A stretch of DNA of 64,000 bases, taken from assembly GCA_963969345.1 (NCBI GenBank), contig OZ017770.1, positions 6,891,246 to 6,955,245 of the forward strand. Reading direction: 5' to 3'. Under the pieces are notes generated by a model that was not told the DNA's origin, did no database searches, and worked only from the letters and a program-made list of their open reading frames with translations. Positions 44,978 through 62,300 of this stretch are shown piece by piece. The DNA comes from Turbatrix aceti (lineage: Eukaryota; Nematoda; Chromadorea; Rhabditida; Panagrolaimidae). Within the stretch, counting starts at the first letter, position 1. Each line of letters begins with the position of its first letter. The position numbers and the translations under genes are program-made.

Positions 44978-47900
44978 TGTGTTTCATTGTTGTCTTTTAG
45001 TACAAACAGGAGACAATGTGAGTGCGTTTGAATTGCCTCTACTCTATAACAAAAATGCTCTAAGCGCTCGCTGTTGAGTTCTGACGCGAAATATTCCAAT
45101 CAAACTTTTGTGCAAAAAAATGTATCAACATGTTGCTTTTGTACTCTTGATCACGCATTTGATTGTGATGGAATCATTGATACCCCTTTGCCAAAACCCA
45201 TCGGTTTAGTGGACTGGATGTATGATGTAGTCCATTGTTCATTCACTTTTATGTTTTTTGTTTTATTCGGAGAAACATGATGCGCGGCTTTGCCGCATTC
45301 GTGTTTTCGCTTTCATTGTCGATATGCATGGAAGGTGATCGGAAAGGCGAAAATCACGAATAATCCTTCTAATAACACAATTGTCGCCCGCAAAATCTTT
45401 ATTGCATTCTTACACATGATATAATTTTTCAGATTGCTGGGTCATTTGAGCGGAGTAGTCAACTTTGGTTACGACTTATACGGGAATTCAAGTCCGGTCT
45501 CTTCAAAACACAAAGAACGATTAATTTTATGCTGCCGAATATTTTTTGATTTTTTGTAAGTTTGTTTTTATTATTTTTATTATAACTTATGGAAGGGGAT
45601 TTTATAAAAATCACCGAAAGAGGGATATGTGTTGTTGGGGGGCACGTACTATTTAGTAGGCACTTGGCTGACTGACGCCAGTCTTCCCAGTTTTCTGACA
45701 TCGGATGTCGGCCAAATCCTTCGTCGTCCGGCGGAGGTAATCTGACGGTAACATGCTTAGGAAAGTCGGAGCCCCACCACTTATTTATATCCGAAGAACA
45801 ATGCGTGTGCGGCGTGAAATAGAGGGGTGTGCCCGGTAATCCCTCGTGGGCTGACGGTGCAGCTCCAATTCAGGAGGCCTCAGGTACAACACTGGTAAGC
45901 CATTCTATCCTGCCATTCATGTCTGCTTTATCGCATGTATTGGAGGTGGCATTCCATCATTCCATGAGGGTATGGTGGCGGACTCGGGGTGAGGCCGACG
46001 ACGGAATTTTTGTTCGTTCCTATAACTTCGTCATTCGGTACTTAATTTTGTGTCCGTTTTGTGATTTTCTCAGATAAATGCGTGCTTTCACGCTGTTATT
46101 AATTAATGGTGGTCGCATCGCTATTTTGGATGCGCGACCGACAGTATCCACCACCTCCTTAGACATCCTGGAAGAGCCGGAGGCCAGAACAGCAGGCGTA
46201 AAGGCTCTGCGAATGTCTCACACCCTGGCAGCGCCGTGCACATCATCACTTTCAGATTTTGGGGACGCGCATGCAACTCATACTTGACGGCAGCTTTTAA
46301 TGCTGCCTTTTTCGGTTAATACTTTGTCTTCTTGTCTGCCAAACTTGGTGAAAGATGCCTGCCTATTTGTGTAATTTTGAGTTTTTACATTTTTTTGACA
46401 CAGGGACGAATAACAGAGATGTGTGTTGGGATAAAAAGGCCGGCGAAGGGGCAACAGTATGCCGGCGTTAAATATATTTTACCCGTCTTTGGAAAATTGT
46501 TGTGATTTTTCGTAGCTTCTGCCAAACGCGATTGTGACTGAAATTTAATTTGTCGTCGAAGTGCCTATCAAAACGGGTCAATCTACAGCAGCCAAGGCAT
46601 CTCATTCGACAAGGAGGCCTCTCTCCTGCCTTTTTGACTCTACTTTACCCCTATCCTGCCACCAACACCATGTCCTCGACGCCGCCAATGCTATTTTGGT
46701 CCCTGTCTGAGCTTGAGCGTCAGTAGTGATTTTGGCATACACCACTTGAAAAGTTGACTAAAAATCTAGACGACATCCCATCTGTTGTGTTAAGGGTTGA
46801 CCAAGTGTCAAACGCTTCTGTCGCTTCCTCCAAAGGCAGGGGTACAAAATTGAAAAAGAAAAGAGCCGAGCCGCCGGAACAACGGTGATTAGAGTACTTT
46901 GACTTGTGTTGTTTCGATTAGATTACGCCACTTGGAGGGAGAACGACTCTCGGCCTCGGGTCGCGCCTCTTGATGCGCCTTTTACCGCGCTACAATTTGA
47001 CTCGTTTTTGGCCAGGGGGCTGACATCCTTTTGAATTGTCTTCGCTGTCTCGTCCTGGCCAATAGAGACCGTTTGTTCGCTGATTACGCTCAGAAGTGTG
47101 TAACTTCTGACAGCTTGGAAGTCGTTTTATCCCATACAGCTGTACTGAAGTTGCCTGGCTAGCTGCTGTGCCTGACTGCCGGCAGTCTTATCGACACCAA
47201 GGAGATGGTAACCCAATATCGTAGTGGTCATCTCTTCCAACTTATCTGGCTTTGAGTTTTTTTGTGCTTTGCTACCGGATTTCCTCGGAGCTGCCTGGGT
47301 TGTCGGTCATGGCTTGCCTCACTCCAGGGAGGGTGTCGTTTTTGCTGTTCAATTTTAACCGAAATGCTTATCAGCACATCGCATTTTGTCGGTCTTCGTG
47401 ACGGCTTTGAAGGTATCGATTACACCACTATCGTAGCCCCGACCAGTGGGGATAAAACGAGCGCAACATATTCTGGCAGCCGGGGCGGGAGCGGACAGGT
47501 AATCCACGTCGTGTCCGCGGTAGATCAGGCATTTTGTTTCCACCAACAACACAGCGACAGGTTGTCCATCACTTATCTCAAGTTACATCATTTCTGCCAC
47601 TTGTGCTGAGGTTTTGTGGTCCGCATTCATTTGAGCTTTGCGGTTAAGTTTTTGCCTCTTTCAGTCCTGCCAGTCAGTCGGCAACCCTAGATACCCCCAG
47701 TCATCTGCCAAACCTACCCGACTGGTTACTGGCTCTTTTGATAAAGCAACTTTTGACATCGACATTTGAGTCTTACGCTTGTCATATCATTGTCAGGTTG
47801 CTGCGTTGATCTGGCAGGCTTCGTTGTCATCATTTGTCAGCGCCTCAGACTGGCAGCGGTCTGGTGGGCTGTTTGGGTTACGATCGAGTGCCGTCTAACA

Positions 47901-48806
47901 TGTCGCCAAATGTGTCCGGGGGCTGCAGACCGTATCAGCAACCGATGCTGCCATGCGATAACGGCTCTTTCCGTGTTTTATTTCACACAGATAATTAGTT
48001 TTAAGACGATTCCTGGCAGCTCTTTAAGAAATTTGGATTTTAATTTGATCCACGCCGCCTTTTGCTGTCAAGAGTTACTCCTTTTGGCAGTAGAGCCACT
48101 GCTTAATTACATTACGGATAGCCAGTAAATGCCCAAAATTTCCGAAATGTGTTAACATGGGCTTTGAGAGTTTATCCCTAGTCAATTGGTCTCTAAATAG
48201 GTAGTGGTTGGCTTTTCCTTTTTTTGTTTATCTCTTCCAACCAGGGAGGGACGTCATACAACATTGTTCCTCTATGTAGCTGCCACAAACGTATGCGCAA
48301 TCTTGGTCGCCTGTGGCCGGTCTTTGAGGACAGATACCAATTATGTCAGCTAAACTTCCGCTGGTGGAAACCTTGGCTGCTGTCACCTTCATATTCCGTT
48401 AAATAATATCCTTCTACGTCCTCTCTTGAAGTTGGCATAGAATGGTGGTACTTGTCTTTGGTTTTTTTAATCGTACAATGTTTGGAGTCAGCATAATAAG
48501 GCTTCAAAATTATCTTTTGGTTAAATAATATATAATCTTGGTTGGGTGTTCTACCAGGCAATTTCATTTCTGTACTTTTGGCTTCTCGTTGTTGTTAATA
48601 TGGTTGGTGGTAGAGGCATTTGACTGCCGGTAGCAGTCGTTGATTTGTTCTTCCCTTACCTTACCCGCGCCTCAACACTTCCAACGACCTCTACCACACA
48701 GATTAGCAGTTGTTTCTAATGCCGTGTCGGAGAAGCCGGTCGCGTTTTTGTTGTTACCTTCAACTTTTGTTTATTTTGTTAACCAAGTCTGTCGTTAGAA
48801 GATCGG
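44978..48806. other. Long intergenic region, no gene recognised
   Basis: Nearly 3.9 kb without a recognisable coding segment. Frames of 60-120 codons occur on both strands, but none shows a domain, a signal peptide with support, or matching splice sites. The sequence is less AT-rich than most intergenic parts here, with GC-rich patches near 45,800 and 47,400. It may contain regulatory sequence for ctbp or an unrecognised non-coding gene. I found no tRNA signature. Confidence 0.35.
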
Positions 48807-52943
<4,137 letters not shown>

Positions 52944-54750
52944 GCTTTATTCAAACCCGTTTAAACTGCTTTAATTCCACGTCACAAGTTTACCCCCGGT
53001 ACTTTCAAAGAAGCCGTTTACGATGACGCTTGGTGGAACCCCGTTATGAACTGAATCTACCCCAATTGCATCTTGATCTACCTGACCCACATAAAGACGT
53101 TGTCTTTTTTCTGTCTCAATTTTCATGCACAATGACGTTTTTTAAGCTTATGTTATTACAGCATTTTTATACTTTTTTTTAAATGTCGCTTCCCATTTTT
53201 GTCGCACACTCTTTTTTTCAATTGACTAACCTTTTTTATTTATCGTTAACGTTGACTTGATTATCATTTACTTATTTGCTTTTTTGTTCACGATACGTGT
53301 CGATAAATTTTCTTGTGATAATTGCTCTTGGCATTATCCGGACGTCCCTGAGCGGAAGCGAAAGCCGTTTCAAAAATGCCATACTCCTTAAAATAACAGA
53401 GCTGTTATTATACTAATCATGCCAAAAATTGTTATTGCATGAAAGCTAATGGTAAGCTATATAGTTTCCTCGCCAATGGCTACAGCCGAAAATTTACCAT
53501 ATCGTTTGTGGTCAATGAGGCTGTGCCAATTTCCCCTATACGATGCTTTCACCGATCATTGGGCCGGCTTCGAGGCACGAGACAATTGAGATGAACACCG
53601 GAGACGACAGATTGCCCTGTTGCTGCTTGTAAATCATCCTGAACTCGTTCTCAGTTTGATTTTACGCACTCACCGCTGGAGGTCAAAGTATGTATGATTG
53701 TATGAGTGACCCACGAAGCAAGCCAGCTGACAGATTGACTGGTCAATTGAGTTAGTTGTCTTTTCCCCCTGCTTTTGCTTGTAGGCGCGCCGATGCAGCC
53801 AGCCAGCAAACGCCCGCTCGTCTGTGTGCTTGACATATCCTTGCAATAACATTTACTCAACACCTGATTTCTGTTATGTTAAACGGCAACAACCAAGAGA
53901 ATTGCCATTAATTGGCGACGTCAATTAGAGTGATTGAAAAAAGATACAGCCGCCTGGCGTGACAATTTATCTAATCGGGGTCTTGATTGCCTGCTTTCAC
54001 AAAAAGTTTCAAACAAATAAGTAGTCGGCTTGCCACCACCTTTGCCATCCGTCAGCTGGTCTAATTTAAATTGTCTGATGCCAACTAAATGACACCATTT
54101 CTTAAACAAACATTTTCACTTTGTGGAGCGCTGGATGATTTGTGTATCAATTGGCAGGTCGACTAATTGACTTCCCCGACTTTTGTTTCTACTGGCTCAT
54201 TAAGCTTACTTGCCGACAAAGAAAAGGTAGGCAGAGACCGACCCAGGCAATGCGTCAAGTTTTGCTCAGAGGCAAAGTATCGGCAAGGCTCGTGCTCTTA
54301 CCGCCGATCCCCCAATCGCACCCTGTAAAAAAGCAGACCCAACAGTCACTCTATTATAAATTATGCTGTATAAACACGAATCGACAGTTGTTTGACTTCT
54401 TTGTTGGTCGCTGAGCGAAAAAAATACAAATCAAATTCTAGAAGGCAATATATCTTGTAAAAGTTTTCCCCCACTTTTTTTCAATTAGTAACAACAATAT
54501 TTATTGAGACAAAGTGAAAACTAGCGAAATCAGCCCTCAATTAAACACTGCGACACACTCGACTCAACAAAAAGTGATACTGTGGCCATGCTGCCTGCAG
54601 GGTTGACTGGAAAAAAAAGTGAGAATTCGCGACAATTTACGTGACAATCGTGGGGAATTAACAAATTGATGGATCTTACTGCCAAAACTGGATAAAACCG
54701 GAGATGCTGCATGTTGATGCTTTGGGAATGTGAGTTAACCGCCCGGACGA
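52944..54750. other. Intergenic between convergent ctbp and MSX genes
   Basis: Holds the 3' UTRs of both genes. No AATAAA is obvious for ctbp. Short frames here show no domain. Confidence 0.4.
54500..54505 (-). terminator. AATAAA poly(A) signal for the MSX-class gene
   Basis: Minus-strand AATAAA about 250 bases beyond the homeobox gene stop codon. Confidence 0.5.
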
Positions 54751-56959
54751 TTACCAATTTGAAGTATAATTGGGATTTGAGAATGGCATCATCGACGAAT
54801 CGACGACACCGTTATTGTTTGCCGCAACCGCAGCGGCTGCGATTGCACTGGCCTGTGCAAAGTTGACCCGTTCGATTTCGGCTTCCTGCAGTCTCTTGCA
54901 TTTTGCACGTCGATTCTGAAACGGTGTATTGTTACCAACAGGCAAGTGATATCGTCAAAACATTTGCGCTAATGCATTTTAAGCTATTTTATTTTGATAA
55001 CAATCAGTGTGCCAGCCTTGCGCGTCCGGTCATCGCTTACGCTGTTGCCACAGCAGTTTGAAGGAAGAATTCTACGGGGCTGCGGTGGTTTCAGTTGCAC
55101 ATCTGTCATCTTTCATAACAATTGTATTTCCTAGTGCAAACACTCTTTAGCGTTGCATTAGGCAACATTAATCGGCGACTGGCTTGCGCAACGGTCGCGC
55201 TTTCAATAATACGGGGCTTGGTAAAGCTACAATGCTACCTCAACTCAATCGCACACTTTTCTCTTCACACTAATTAATGGCATTTTCCCACTTGAAGGTA
55301 TCTTGACCTCACGCTCATCCATCTTCTTTGGTCACTCAAACCATACAATGGCACCTTGCAATATCGTCAAATCAGATAATCCGAAATTGGCATAGCATAA
55401 CTCATCCTTAATTGACTCAACAAACCTCCGATAAATATGGAAAGCCAAAAGTTTGTTTTGGAATGAATAAAATCTATGGTTAATGTCAGAAGGTCAATTG
55501 GAACAATGCAAAATTGAAACAAAAAGGTTTCATTAACTTTAGAAGTAAATAACTGTTGTTTCGAGGGGTGACAATCAAACTCCTCGAAGCGGTTAGTCAC
55601 GACATGCGCGCACAGGAAAACAGTTGATAGTGGCGCATGTCTTCGAGGTCATTCATTCACAACTGCTTAATTTTTTTTCACTTGCATTGGTTTACGCAAA
55701 CAAAAGACTTCTGGTGCTCAACTTTTGTTGGCGGTAATTTCTATTGTAGCCAGACTCTACCGTATGCCATTACTTTTTTTGCTCGCCACGCCATCTGGCA
55801 TTTTTAAAAACAATTAATTGAAAGCAATCAAACAGCAGACCTTCGTCGCCTATTTTTACCGCGTCAAAATATTTTTAGTAAAAACAAGAATTAATCAAAA
55901 TTAAAGGGCAAAAAAAAGAAGCTAGTTACGTTCCCTTTGTCCTGTTCTAACGCGTCGTACGGTAATTACATGCCTTCAATGACATGCATCAATCTAAACG
56001 CATATTGACGGCTGTTGTCATAATGATAGTATATTTGCGTAAAATTTTGCAATCAGATAACATTACTGGCGGTCTTGGCGTGTCTAATACAGTGACAAAG
56101 CGTGCGTAACTAAGTGTGAAAACTGTTATTATAAATTACCGTAGTTGGAATGTTGATGAAAAATTTGTCAAAAAGCAATGCAAGATTTGGGAATCAGACT
56201 TACTTGAAACCAAATTTTGACTTGAGTTTCGGTGAGTTTAAGACTTGCGCTGAATTCGGCCCGTTCAGCAATAGAGAGATATTGCTTTTGTTGAAACTTT
56301 CTTTCAAGCGACATCAATTGATGGGTGCTGAATGGTGTCCGTGGCTTTCGGTTGTTCTTGTGTTTTCTTAGCATGCACTTAGAGATCTCGGATGAAATTT
56401 TTGAGTTGTCTAAACGTGATGGACAAATTGTTATCTTGCTCAAAAAACAAATTGATTTACCTGAGTTAGAACTGCTGCTGCTGTCAGGAGGCGACATCCA
56501 AGAGAGTTTTGGAGGTGGCAATCCATTAGGTGGCGAGTTATTGGGGTTGGAAATGAGTGGCAGCGAGCTGGTATCCAGGTACACTCGCGGTAGCTTAAGT
56601 GATTGAAAAAACAACATGGTAGTTGCATCCATGAGGGGTGGATTCTGCTGATTGCCGTTTTCCATGGACGTGCTCGCTAGGGCTGCCAGAGAATTTGGAA
56701 CACAATCGATAACCGTTGAATTCGGTGCAAAGGAACTCAGCAAGGCCGTGGAAGACGTGGTCGGAATTGTCGGTGAGAAAGCCGTTGGCGAACTCGTAGA
56801 CGAAGTCGACATCAGTCCATGATTGGAGATCATGTTGTTGAGAAAAACAGATTGCAGGGATGACATCTTGAGTGCATCGCATGACGGCGACAACAGGTTC
56901 TCCACGTTAAACGCAGACGACTTGGGGGCAGTAGAAACGGCGGTATCCTTTTTTATCAT
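54751..56959 (-). CDS. vab-15: MSX-class homeodomain transcription factor
   Basis: Exons 56461-56959, 56204-56409 and 54751-54915 join in phase into 289 aa. A Ser/Thr/Pro-rich N-terminal half precedes the homeodomain, which opens [15 protein letters not shown] and continues [20 protein letters not shown], then [11 protein letters not shown], with [13 protein letters not shown] in the last exon. The NRKPRTPF arm, [13 protein letters not shown] and the KRLQEAE extension are diagnostic of the MSX/muscle-segment-homeobox class, whose C. elegans member is VAB-15. Position 50 is Gln. It acts in the nucleus in ectodermal and neural patterning, by family knowledge. A 1,288-base intron splits the homeodomain after WFQ. 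The 51-base in-frame intron 56410-56460 could be retained without a stop. The start follows a gattgttgcag acceptor, so a 5' exon is possible. Confidence 0.9.
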
Positions 56960-59332
56960 GGCCTGCAACAATCAGAAAATATACACAAGCCACAAATAAT
57001 AGTGATGCCAATATTGCAGGAGAACAATAAGGAGTAAATGTTAATGTGCGATAAATGGTGGTGGTACACCGCTATGAAGCCTCCTCGCTTTTCCGGTAAA
57101 AAAGAAAGTTATAGTAAGCCCCGCCTCACGGAGACTTTTCAATTGTTATTATTGGCTCATTTAGCGTCAGGCCTATCATAGGAGGAGCCACGCCCGCTGG
57201 ACAAGATGACAAACGGGCCAATGACGCACAGGGGAGGGGTAAGCGAAGGGATACTGAATCATTGCCATGCATAGTCAAGAGGACCACAGAGCGGTAGTTA
57301 ATATGATGCGACTTTAGTTTATTACATAATAGCTTAAATGAAAACCACTAATGCAGTTGAAAAAAAAATGAAAGCGATACGGATGAGGCGTTAATGAGCG
57401 CCTCGTTGAAAACCATAAACAAGACCCATAATCTGATGTAAAATTTTACGATTCACGATTTGAACGTTGCTACGGAAGAAGAAAGCGAGGAGGGTGGTAG
57501 CTAGAAGAAGGGGCAAGACAATGGCAGAGGGAAAATTACGATAATTGCCTTATAGATCACCAAAGCAATATCCTACAACTCGTCAAGAAGGTGCGAATAG
57601 TATCACAATCTTTGACATATCGAATGATTGTGACACCGGTGAAAAAACGTTATAATTTTACCATCATCTATGAAAATTCTATCAATGACAGACTGACGGG
57701 CGCGAAAATTTAGCGGCTCGATAATAATTACACCGATCACCACAGGGGGCATCTGTTGCCGGCTGCGTTTTTAACATCAACGTGAAATCGTTTGTCAGCC
57801 ACCAAAGTCAGCAAGAATGAGCGCCTCTGCTTTCATATTTGCCGAGTATTATGATGACAATAAGAGCGCAATCATGTTACACGTCGAAAATGCAATAATT
57901 CAATTTGTATTGCAGTGAATAAAAATGTACTTATCCTAGCGGGAAGATAGAAGGAAACTGGAAAATTGCAACAATACATATTTACCAGAAAAGATACAAG
58001 AATCAAAATGGTTTACATGATCGACAATAAATTAATTGTATTCTACAATGCATGGGAGACTGTGAATGAAAGTGAATAGAAAAAGTCTACAGTGTAATTG
58101 AGAATGCTATAAAAAAAACAGAATGCAGTCATTTATCATTTTGCCTGATTTTTTTGCTTATATTATTTTTGCTATGGTCAGTGGCATGCTCGCACACGCA
58201 TGCATTACAGGCTGTTTAAAATGTATTAGCAGCAAAGCAATCAAACCCTATGCGTATCAATTTCCGCAAGATAATTAAACATCGTTACCAACAAATAATC
58301 TGCCACCTCGAACAATTAATGGCAGGACTGGCCGGGGTTTGTTTCCTGAAAAACAGTTTGTGCCAACCGCCCTATTATACCGGCAGCGAATTTTTAAAAG
58401 GCCAAAAAACCATGCGAGGAATCAAACAGTAAAAATAGCGAGGATGTACTGGATGACATCAAAATGACACAATTGAGAGACCAATCAGAGACAAAATTCT
58501 TCAAATCTGTCCCTTGACACTCTGCAGAAAACTAATCAAACATCATTTATTGTCAGACAGAAAGATATTGCATTACCAGAAGCAAAAGACTTGGCATAAC
58601 GGCATTCATTAAGAAAATAACTGTGAAAAAAAATTTATTGCCGTCTCTCTTATTTTGCAATTCGTGCGATGCACACGCGAAACACCAAAACAACAGCTTT
58701 TTATTTGTCCGATTGATCCCAAGAAATTCCATAACACGATCAAGTTTAGCAGCGGTCGTTATTAAAGACCGCCCGTGAAATGGAAACAAAAGAGTCAGTC
58801 ATGGCTTTTCGGTTGCTACTCGCCGAAGCTGTCGCTGACCTTTCGGGGCATACCGGGACTGGGCGTCGCCGCTTTGTTGTGTCTACAGTTTGGCAGGTGC
58901 CTACCTCGGGTCCCGCTACCTGACAGATTATTGACGTGTCATGAAAACTTGTTAATAAAATCTTGCCCTGAATCCAGACTGCGCGGCGGCATCTTCCTTT
59001 ACGAAAAAAGTCGGCAAGAAAGCATTGAAAAACTTTATTGACTTCATATATGTAAAAAATAAATTATTTCACTTAAATTATATCTTACAGATGGCGCAAC
59101 GTTAATGAAGCAACAACTTATAAGTCACAGGTCATTTGAGCATCTTGGAAGCGTGCGATATTGAAGAGTATTACGTAAAAAAATGATTTGTGGGAAAGAC
59201 CATGTATATGTACGTCTGAACGGTTAGAGCAAGCGATTTACGGTTGAAGCGATGCAGAAAGAACTTGGGCCAGCTACATGACGTTCATATCTGCTATGCG
59301 TTAACTGCGAAAAATAATGCTTTTTCGATGGG
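56960..59332. other. Upstream region of the MSX gene and 3' flank of the cadherin gene
   Basis: About 2.3 kb with no recognisable coding sequence. The left part is presumably MSX promoter and 5' sequence, with a GC-richer block near 57,060-57,300. The right part includes the cadherin 3' UTR. Confidence 0.4.
59034..59039 (-). terminator. AATAAA poly(A) signal for the cadherin gene
   Basis: Minus-strand AATAAA about 295 bases beyond the cadherin stop codon at 59333-59335. Confidence 0.5.
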
Positions 59333-62300
59333 TCAGTACAGGTACCTGTAAAAATATTTTATACTTGTGTATTTAAAAAAAAAACTGAAAAAACTCACTT
59401 TGTGACAGGATCCATGCGGCCAGGCGTATTGATGGCGTACATACTTTCTTCAATTGAAAAATCTCCTTCATCGTGGATAGAATGCTGACGGCCATAGGGC
59501 CGGCTGCTGTTCATGAGATTGCTTCCTGGATGCCGATGCACGGGACCGACGGAAGTCGTGTCATCACGCTCGATGCGGCCGTAGGGCTCGTCGCGGCCAC
59601 CTCTTCGCTGCCTGTTGGCACCGGTGCTGGAGCGCAAAGAACTGTTCTTCATTGTGAAGTCTTCGTCGCTGATTGGCAACTCCAGCATCTGAAAATAACA
59701 GAAAAATTTATGAAAATCCAAAAAAAAAAGTTACCTGTGTCTCATAAATCTTATCACGTTCCATCGTGCCGCCGTGAGGCAGGTAAAATGCGCCATATTT
59801 TGGCATCTGGTGGACAGCTGTGTGATGCGTATTGTAAACCGTAGATTGCTTCTGGCGATATTTGGTAAAGTAAAAGCACGCAGCGCAGATAGCCAGGATT
59901 GCAATGATAAAAATGCCAATAGCACAGCAGATCAGGATAGTCGAGAGTGTTTCCCAATCATTGGACAGCCAGCCCCAGCTGTTGACAGCGTACTCATTAT
60001 CATAGCCGCCGTTTCCAGTCGACGCGCTGGGCGGGTTGTGTTCTTGGATGCGCTGCAGCGTAAACCAAGGCTTCAGCTTGCCAGCGACCATGTCAACAGT
60101 TGGCAGATCGAACAATTTGCGGAATTCTTGCTTCTTGCAGATTTTCTTGGTGGATGGATTCACAGCGTACCAGATACCGCGGATAAGTGGAACCGAATCG
60201 CTGGGATCACTGACTTCATCCAGTCGTTCCAGCACAATGTACGTGCACAGACCGGTGTACTGCCGAATAGCCTTGATGATATCTTCTTCGTGAGAGCGAA
60301 TATTCTGCGGCTGAGCGCCCTTAATGATGGTAGCAAATCGATGCTGATCCTGGATAACGTTGATGATAACGTCGGCTTTGGCCGAAAGCTGCTGACCGTT
60401 AACCGGAGAATCCGTAGCCGTAACACGAAGTTCAAAATAAGTACGCCTGTTTCTCGAAACAATAAGATCCATGCTCTGCTTGTTTGAAATTTCTCCGTTT
60501 GACTCGTCGATGGCAAAGAACTTGAAGTCAGACACCGGATCAATTTGATACTGAATCAGCGAACTGTTGCCAAGATCGGCGTCTTCAGCGTGAACGACCA
60601 AGATTCGGGTAAGAGGACTCGCGGAGGATGACACACCGGCAAAATACATTGGCAAGTCCAGGTTGTTATTGAAGATAAAGTGTGGCGCGTTGTCGTTGGC
60701 ATCCAAGACAGTGATGGACACCAGTGAAAAGTCAGTCTGCTGATTTGAGGTTACCGACACGTTTAGCAGATAACGCTCTACCGATTCCCGATCGAGCTGC
60801 ATTTGTGTTCGTAACTCGCAATTTCCATCCGGACCGGTTGAAATAGAAAACGCGCCTCTGTAGTTTCCTGAATTGATCGTGCAGACAATGAATCTACTGT
60901 CTTGCGGTTTGTTGAGGACTGAGAGAACCTGTACCAGATGCGGAGGACGGGTGGCTTCCGAAATAGATGCCCTACAACAAAAAATTGAAATTCACTTTTT
61001 TGAAGCGTAAAAAATTTTAAAAATGCTTACGTGTAATTTCTAAGCGAGAATTGAATTGTGCCCTCCTGGGGATTGGATAACAAGCTCGAGCCATCCGCCT
61101 TAGGAATGAGGTTGGATTCGTTGAGCTCAATGTCCACAGTGACATCGGCTTGAGTGGATTGCGGCGGATCCCCTTCATCCTCAGCTTCGATGTGCAGAGT
61201 TACCTTCTCGTTGGCGAACTCCTTGATATCCCGATTAAGCATAATGAGACCATTTTCGGCGTTGACCGCAAAGTACTTCTCGAGACCGTCAGTGTTTGCT
61301 AGGCGGTAGTGAATCTTGTTGTTTGGCTCCTAAATAAAGACAATTTGTACTAACAAGACAAAAACAAACAAACATCTCTGTCTTGATCGAAGGCGGCCAC
61401 TTGGCCGATAATAGTGCCTGTCTCTGTGTTTGCGTTCACAGCAAAAGCGTAGTTATTGGTTTCAAAGTTTGGAATCCAGTCATTAACGTCGAGTACTTGA
61501 ATAGTTACAGTCACTGTGTGCGCTAACTTGCTGTCCGTGGCCAGGTTAGCAGATTCCGCGGTACCGATCTTGACGACGTACTCTTGCTCATTCTCGGCAT
61601 CTAGGGGCTTCAGCAGTGATAGCGTGCCTGTGAAACTGCTGACGCTGAAGAGACTCGGGTCTCCGGCCATCATGACATATGTGACCTGTCCGGGCTGGCC
61701 ATCCGGGTATTTTGCCTCAACGGTGACCAGATCCAGCTCGTCTTCGTTTTCTTCAACTGCAACATTTAGGACCGGATCTGTGAAGACAGGGGCAACCCGA
61801 GTAACTGCAGGTGCCGGAGCTGGAACCGGTTCCACCGTGGGCAATGAAGGTGGCTTCGTGATCGGCGACGGCCTCATCGATTGATATGTCGACTTTGTCT
61901 GCGCAGTGGACGGCAACCAAGCGGTAGTAGGAATTGGCTGAGGGAAGAAGGAAGCCGGGCTGAGTGGGGCTTGCGTGGGTGGAGGAAGGGTAGCTCGCGT
62001 GAAAAGCGTGTTGCCGTTCTAAAACATTTTTCGATTAATTTCTAAATTAAAAAAAAATTGATTTGTAAAACAAACCGGGTTAAGCGTGCTCTGGGTGACC
62101 AGTGTTCCACCGATGAGCACAGTGACCGTCGTCCTGGCCTCAAGGAAAGGCTCGCCATGGTCCGTAGCAATGACAGTCAATCGATGTTCTCCAAAGTGCT
62201 CGGCAGTGAATTCTCCATTTACCTGTACATCGCCTTGGCTGCTGATGGAAAACAGTCTGTTCATTGGTGGCATGATTCGCAGAGTAACGTGTCCGTTGTC

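Noticed and set aside
47262..48128. 115- and 120-codon plus-strand frames upstream of ctbp
   Set aside because: No recognisable domain, no acceptor/donor pairs giving continuation, and an irregular composition. They are probably chance frames.
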